From Anthopleura xanthogrammica (Eukaryota; Cnidaria; Anthozoa; Actiniaria; Actiniidae), in assembly GCA_964019055.1 (NCBI GenBank), contig OZ025206.1, positions 2,932,501 to 2,996,500 on the forward strand: a stretch of 64,000 nt of DNA, in the 5' to 3' direction. Below the pieces are notes generated by a model. The model searched no databases, was not told the origin of the DNA, and saw only the letters and a list, made by a program, of their open reading frames with translations. Shown in pieces: positions 59,344 to 64,000 of this stretch (positions within the stretch are counted from its first letter, which is position 1; every line of letters begins with the position of its first letter). The position numbers were made by a program, and so were the translations under genes.

Positions 59344-59684
59344 ATGTCTCAGGCACCACCACCATATCCAGGAGATCCACAGAAAAGTCCTTATCCTCCT
59401 CAACAACCTGGATACCCACCTCAACAGCCTGGATATCCACCCCAGCAAGGATATCCACCACAGCAAGGCTATCCTGCTGCCCAGCCTTACGGGGCTCAAC
59501 AACAATCCACCACCACCACAATCATCCAACAACAGCCTACAACCACTATCATTTCTCCAGCGTTCTTTGGGGAGACTCCAGTGTCGATGATGTGTCCCCA
59601 CTGCCGAGCGAGTATCGTTACTGCCACTGAGTATGTGCCAGGGACTTTAGCTTGGGTCATTTGTGTTATCATCTTCTTTTTCTT
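59344..59684 (+). CDS. LITAF-domain protein, first coding exon (partial)
   Basis: A member of the LITAF/SIMPLE family, membrane-embedded zinc proteins of late endosomes and lysosomes. The exon encodes 113 codons plus 2 nt from the ATG at 59344. First comes a Pro/Gln/Tyr-rich cytosolic tail with PPPY (a WW-domain ligand) and repeated PGYPPQQ units, then a Thr/Gln stretch. The first zinc half-site MMCPHC (about residue 81) and a hydrophobic segment (TLAWVICVIIFFF) follow. The donor GTAAGT cuts the domain in the hydrophobic part. The second half (HxCPxC) was not found in the remaining 4.3 kb, so the gene most likely continues past the window. Confidence 0.85.
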
Positions 59685-61346
59685 GTAAGTATTCTAAGAT
59701 TTTAGTTCTTAAAGCACTCATAAACACAAGAAGAAAGGTTCTTCTTCTTCTTGCCTTTGAGGCTTTGTTTTTAAACTTGATGCTTAAGAATCTGAAACGG
59801 AAAATATTTAAGCTTTAGTTAATAGATTGAACTCAAACAGCATATCTTAGCTAATGGCGAAGGCTTTAAACTTCTATAGGTTAGGGAACGACAAGGGCAA
59901 TAACTGGCTTATAATATGGAAAAATGTTATTAAAGCAAGAAGCCTTTTATTATGACAAAGTCCAGTGTTTGTGAGAATGAAAAAGATATAAAACGTCTTA
60001 AAAAAGCTAAGCTGAGAGCCAAAGTTTATTAACCAGGTCTATTAAACCTTTCAACTGACCAAGCAAAATACTTCAAGATTAAAAAATGACTATTAGTGTA
60101 GATAAAAAAAAATGTCCAGACTCGTGCATCAGGCAACATAAATAATGACCTATTAACGTACTTGCAAGTTTTTACAAGTGAATAATTTGATGGAACCAGC
60201 ATGTTCACAATATAATATACCAGGTTGCAGTGTTAATAGGCGAAACTGGATTTTAATTCTAGTTTTATCAACTCCTCTTTTCTCTGGCTTCATACCAAAC
60301 TGTGTTATACTTGAATCAACACAAAAACCTATCCGCTACAAATTATATCACTTTTGAAACCAAAGTGGAGTAACAACATATTTTTGTAGCAAGAATTGAG
60401 CCAGTATCTGGTACACTTTTTGAGCCGAAATGATTGCTGTCTGCTATAGAGTGAACTTTGAACTTTTTGTTTTTTTACACACTGTCACATTAATACATAT
60501 ATGCAACATATTTACCAAGATATTTACCAAGATTACAAAAACAAATAGAGATTAGCTTGTTAGCTCAATAAACCCAAAATCATACTCAAATGATGACAAC
60601 AAAAACACATAAAGCGCTTAATAAATACTTATAAGTTCTAATAATTACGTTTTCTTCAAACTTTCTCAAAATATTGATTTTTACCTGTTGTTTTTGGAAA
60701 TTCAAAGAAAAACATAGATTTCCGTGCAAAATTTGGGGTTTTTGCCCTGTTGAAGTTCAAAACCTGTATGGTTCCCCATTAAATTGCGAAGCTTAGTGTG
60801 CGATTTTGCGCGCACACGCACATCGTGGGCTCAAATTGAATGTCCAAAAGTAGTCAGTCACCTTAAGACATGTGTGTGGTTGTTGAAGTATTAAAAAACT
60901 TTCTAGTTTACAGCCACCCACAGTGATTAGTTTAAGTTTAAAGTTTTAAGTAATAAATTTGAGACCAAGAGCCATGTTGGTCACAGTTCACCCATTCAAA
61001 GTTCATCCAGTGTGAGTGCTGTTATTGCAGATCCATGCAAATGAGATGCAAATGAGATAACAAGGATTGTATCGACCCGATAGCCTCACTTGATTGATTC
61101 TTAAAACAAAAGAATACGTCATTTGCATGCAACCGTAATAACAGCTATTAAAATGTCATTGTCCACATTTTCCTTAGTTTGATTTTGAATTTTTTAAATG
61201 AAAGTAAGGAAAATTATGCTGAAAATGGCTTAATGTTATCGCCAAAAAAGCAGCCATTTTGTTTATCGGGTAACATAGCTTTTCAACTCTGTTGATTGAA
61301 GATTTCTGTTCAGTGTTTGATTGAAGACATCCATTGTCATACAATT

Positions 61347-61423
61347 TATTTATCGAAGTAACAATATTTGTCAAAGAAACAATATTTGTATTATGATCAT
61401 CCGGGTGAATGTAGTCCTGAGAA
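61347..61423 (+). repeat. Dispersed repeat shared with 16221
   Basis: TTTATCGAAGTAACAATATT then GATCATCCGGGTGAATGTAG and TCCTGAGAAGGACTGT. The inverse of 16221-16292 shows the same order. Confidence 0.7.
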
Positions 61424-61697
61424 GGACTGTTTGATTGGCTCCCAAGTTTGAATTCCGATGAGTTGAGTTGAAAGTTCGATTGATCTTTCTTAACTTTTTC
61501 TTTAAGAGTGATTGGCTTCGATCAATTCCGAATAGAATCTGAAAATTGGACTATGTAGTTACTTATGGACTACAGAATTATGGACGGACTTACACTCTCA
61601 ATGACATTGTGGATACCACTATTTTTTAGAAGAGGAGTAATAAGATATGATATTATGCTTAAATATTTACTATAATATAGTAATAATATAGAGCCTT

Positions 61698-61822
61698 TGA
61701 ATAAATGCTACAATGCTTTATTTTCCACATTTGACATCAAATTTATTTTTTGAAATTTGTTCTTTCGATTGAAATTGAAAAGAATAAATTTGACATCAAA
61801 CATGGAAAATAAAGCATTGTAG
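61698..61822. mobile_element. Inverted-repeat element
   Basis: CTACAATGCTTTATTTTCCA and CATTTGACATCAAATTTATT, with an inverse of about 40 bp on the right. Confidence 0.75.
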
Positions 61823-62040
61823 GATGTATTAAAAGGGTCTATAATCACCTTAATTTTGAAGAATTGCAGTACTCGAGAAAAAAGTAGTTGAAAGAAAATT
61901 TTTAAAAACAATAGATTCTACACTTGCTTTTTTTGTGTGGATCTAAATCTCAAATGAGAAGTTTGATGGTGAGAAGATATTAGAGGCAGAATATACAAAC
62001 CACTTCGCTTGAACCACTATCCACTTTTGGTCGATCAAGC

Positions 62041-62577
62041 TTGATTAGCAGTCTAACTGCCACATCTGATATTTCTGGCCATTGAAATTCTCGGGTTATA
62101 TAGATAGATAGATAGATAGTTTATTTATAAAAGCTATAAAAGTATAAAAACTATAGGAAACTAAATATATGCAAAAAAAATTAAATATATACTAATAAGG
62201 AAATAAAGATATATACGCTAGATTGATAAAAGTTTAAAATTACGACAAAATCTTAGGCCTTAAGGGCATTATGAATAATAAAACTATTTTGAAATCTTTT
62301 GGTCTTGATTAGCAGTCTAACTGCCACATCTGATATTTCTGGCCATTGAAATTCTCGGGTTATATAGATAGATAGATAGATAGTTTATTTATAAAAGCTA
62401 TAAAAGTATAAAAGTATAAAAACTATAGGAAACTAAATATATGCAAAAAAAATTAGATATATACTAATAAGGAAATAAAGATATATACGCTAGATTGATA
62501 AAAGTTTAAAATTACTACAAAATCTTAGGCCTTAAGGGCATTATGAATAATAAAACTATTTTGAAATCTTTTGGTCT
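62041..62577 (+). repeat. 264/273-bp tandem duplication
   Basis: Two near-identical units begin TTGATTAGCAGTCTAACTGC at 62041 and 62305. Each holds a (TAGA)n run. The second has an extra AAGTATAAAA step. Very low divergence means recent duplication or an assembly artefact. Confidence 0.92.
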
Positions 62578-62929
62578 TAAAGACAGGATTAAAACTTCGC
62601 TTCTTCCTTAAATTACTACTGTTAGTCGGCTTCTGTTAGTCATCTATTCAACAACAGTTACTATGCCAGTGTATTGCCATTTCATATGATCAGTACCTAC
62701 TTGCCAAAAACCACAGAAAACAGCTGAAGGGAATCCGCTACGAAGGTATAATGTGTTGGTTAGAACATCTGTTCTTCAAAGTTTGTCTGGCAGCTGTAAC
62801 TTTTTTCGTTCAAAAAAGCTTTTTGTCGTTCCCTCAAGTTCTAAAACTTAATTGAGAGTTTGAATTACTAAATGTTGAAAATTATGTCCATGACATGTGA
62901 ATTTTGATTAAAAACATTTGACTTCATGT

Positions 62930-63567
62930 ATGGTGTTCTTGTCAAAAAGAACATGTTACTTAATGCAAAAATTATGCTGTCTCAAAAGCTCTGAATTTTT
63001 TAAATTACATTTTGCAAGTGGGACATGTGATGAGAATACTCCAGTTTCACATTCGATGGAAACCGCTGTTTTTGAAGACCACAGACTCATTTGTACAGGC
63101 TTAGCCTCGCTTATAAGTCAGCTATTCAACGACATCATTAAAAGTCCGTGGGATTTCAAAACATTGGTATTGTTCAACTTACACATTCTTTACATTACGG
63201 TTGACTTATGCAAATCATTAGCAACAGCCAACTGTAATGTAAAGAATGTGCAAGTTGAATAATACCAATCCCATGGACTTTTAATGGTGCCTTTGAATAG
63301 ATGACTTATAAACGAGGCTAAGCCTGTACAAATGAGTCTGTGGTGTTCAAAAACAGCGGTTTCCATCGAATGTGAAACTGGAGTATTTAGCTCTTAATCA
63401 AGTAATAAATGTACTGTAAGTCCATGTAAGATATTCTCGTTGAAAAGCACACGTTATTAATGCAAAATTTATGACCTCTTAAAAGCTCATTATTTTTTAA
63501 ATTATGTTTTGCAAGTGAGATGTGATGAGAATTTAGCTCTTAATCAAGTAATAAATGTACTGTAAGT
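62930..63567 (+). repeat. Tandem pair of about 140-bp units, first copy interrupted
   Basis: 62930-63038 plus 63386-63420 corresponds to 63428-63567 (shared ACATTTTGCAAGTG-type block, GTGATGAGAAT, TTTAGCTCTTAATCAAGTAA). The first unit is split by the foldback at 63039-63383. Confidence 0.8.
63039..63383. mobile_element. Foldback element with about 150-170-bp arms
   Basis: 345 bp between TA dinucleotides. CTCCAGTTTCACATTCGATG arms run through CCACAGACTCATTTGTACAG to CACATTCTTTACATTACGGT, then fold back. A 114-codon open frame over the left arm has no recognisable homology and is probably fortuitous. Confidence 0.88.
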
Positions 63568-63640
63568 CTTTGCTTATAGATTGTTTGTGGTCAATTTATC
63601 ACATGTCAAATCATTAATGGTAACATGTAAGGTGAATTTT

Positions 63641-64000
63641 GGTTTTAGTCAAGACATTTAATGTACTTGTAAGTCTTTAATATTATGATTATTTGGTTAT
63701 TAATTTGGTTTTAGTCAAGACAATTAATGTACTTGTAAGTCTTTAATATTATGATTATTTGGTTATTAATTTGGTTTTAGTCAAGACAATTAATGTACTT
63801 GTAAGTCTTTAATATTATGATTATTTGGTTATTAATTTGGTTTTAGTCAAGCCATTTAATGTACTTGTAAGTCTTTAATATTATGATTATTTGGTTATTA
63901 ATTTGGTTTTAGTCAAGACAATTAATGTACTTGTAAGTCTTTAATATTATGATTATTTGGTTATTAATTTGGTTTTAGTCAAGCCATTTAATGTACTTGT
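63641..64000 (+). repeat. 66-bp tandem repeat running off the window
   Basis: GGTTTTAGTCAAGACAATTA starts units at 63641, 63707, 63773, 63839, 63905 and 63971. The array continues beyond 64000. Confidence 0.97.

Larger units (their letters stand above)
59685..64000. other. LITAF intron or 3' flank, repeats only
   Basis: No exon recognised. 59685-61346 has no feature except a duplicated ATGCAAATGAGAT near 61035. Beyond that it is mainly repeats: 61347, 61698, 62041, 62930-63567 and a 66-bp array to the window end. Confidence 0.55.

Noticed and set aside
59285..59601. Alternative frames on both strands over the LITAF exon
   Set aside because: Shadows of the Pro/Gln-rich repeat. Only the frame from 59344 ends in CPHC plus a hydrophobic segment with a donor site.
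47416..59684. A functional cluster linking the collagen, peptidase, co-repressor, carrier and LITAF genes
   Set aside because: The proteins act in different compartments and families, and nothing in the sequence beyond proximity ties them together.
62918..63262. A 114-codon open frame with several cysteines
   Set aside because: It covers the left arm of a foldback element, its complement is equally present, and no domain is recognisable.

Overview
This is a eukaryotic, AT-rich animal window. Genes have many small exons with GT..AG introns, and there are long microsatellites and many short transposons. The gene set (fibrillar procollagen, aspartyl aminopeptidase, a NAB-type EGR co-repressor, an SLC25 carrier and a LITAF-domain protein) fits a metazoan. 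The collagen structure and repeat style suggest a cnidarian, perhaps a sea anemone or coral. That placement is inference; no species-specific marker was recognised.

Layout. 1-28198 (+): a fibrillar procollagen gene with 66 exons I could place, plus up to five uncertain 5' exons at 1349-2241. It encodes a minor helix and N-telopeptide (2572-3937), a major helix of 54 exons that sums to exactly 338 Gly-X-Y triplets (1014 residues; 4481-23516), a C-telopeptide and a COLFI C-propeptide (23782-28198). The signal peptide and start codon were not found. 28199-34553: no gene seen; transposon hairpins and a 40-bp minisatellite. 34554-43547 (+): complete 16-exon aspartyl aminopeptidase (DNPEP, 479 aa). 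43548-47415: no gene, several inverted-repeat elements. 47416-52601 (-): complete 5-exon NAB homologue (551 aa). 53259-57313 (+): complete 3-exon mitochondrial carrier (309 aa), divergent from NAB across about 660 bp. 57314-59343: hairpin elements. 59344-59684 (+): first coding exon of a LITAF-like protein; its second half is not visible before 64000. 59685-64000: repeats only.

The genes have unrelated roles (extracellular matrix, cytosolic peptide turnover, transcription, mitochondrial transport, endosomal membrane). They do not look like a functional cluster, and I found no evidence of a new multigene system.

The most notable points are in the collagen: a Gly-to-Ala break in the helix, loss of one of the eight canonical C-propeptide cysteines, changed cross-link sites and a 108-bp unit split into 36+18+18+36. 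The introns also hold unusually legible short mobile elements. These include TA-flanked families with nested insertions, an element with an 11-bp target duplication, a minisatellite grown from the arm of a foldback element, a foldback with a neighbouring near-empty paralogue, and a tRNA-headed SINE family of about five copies.
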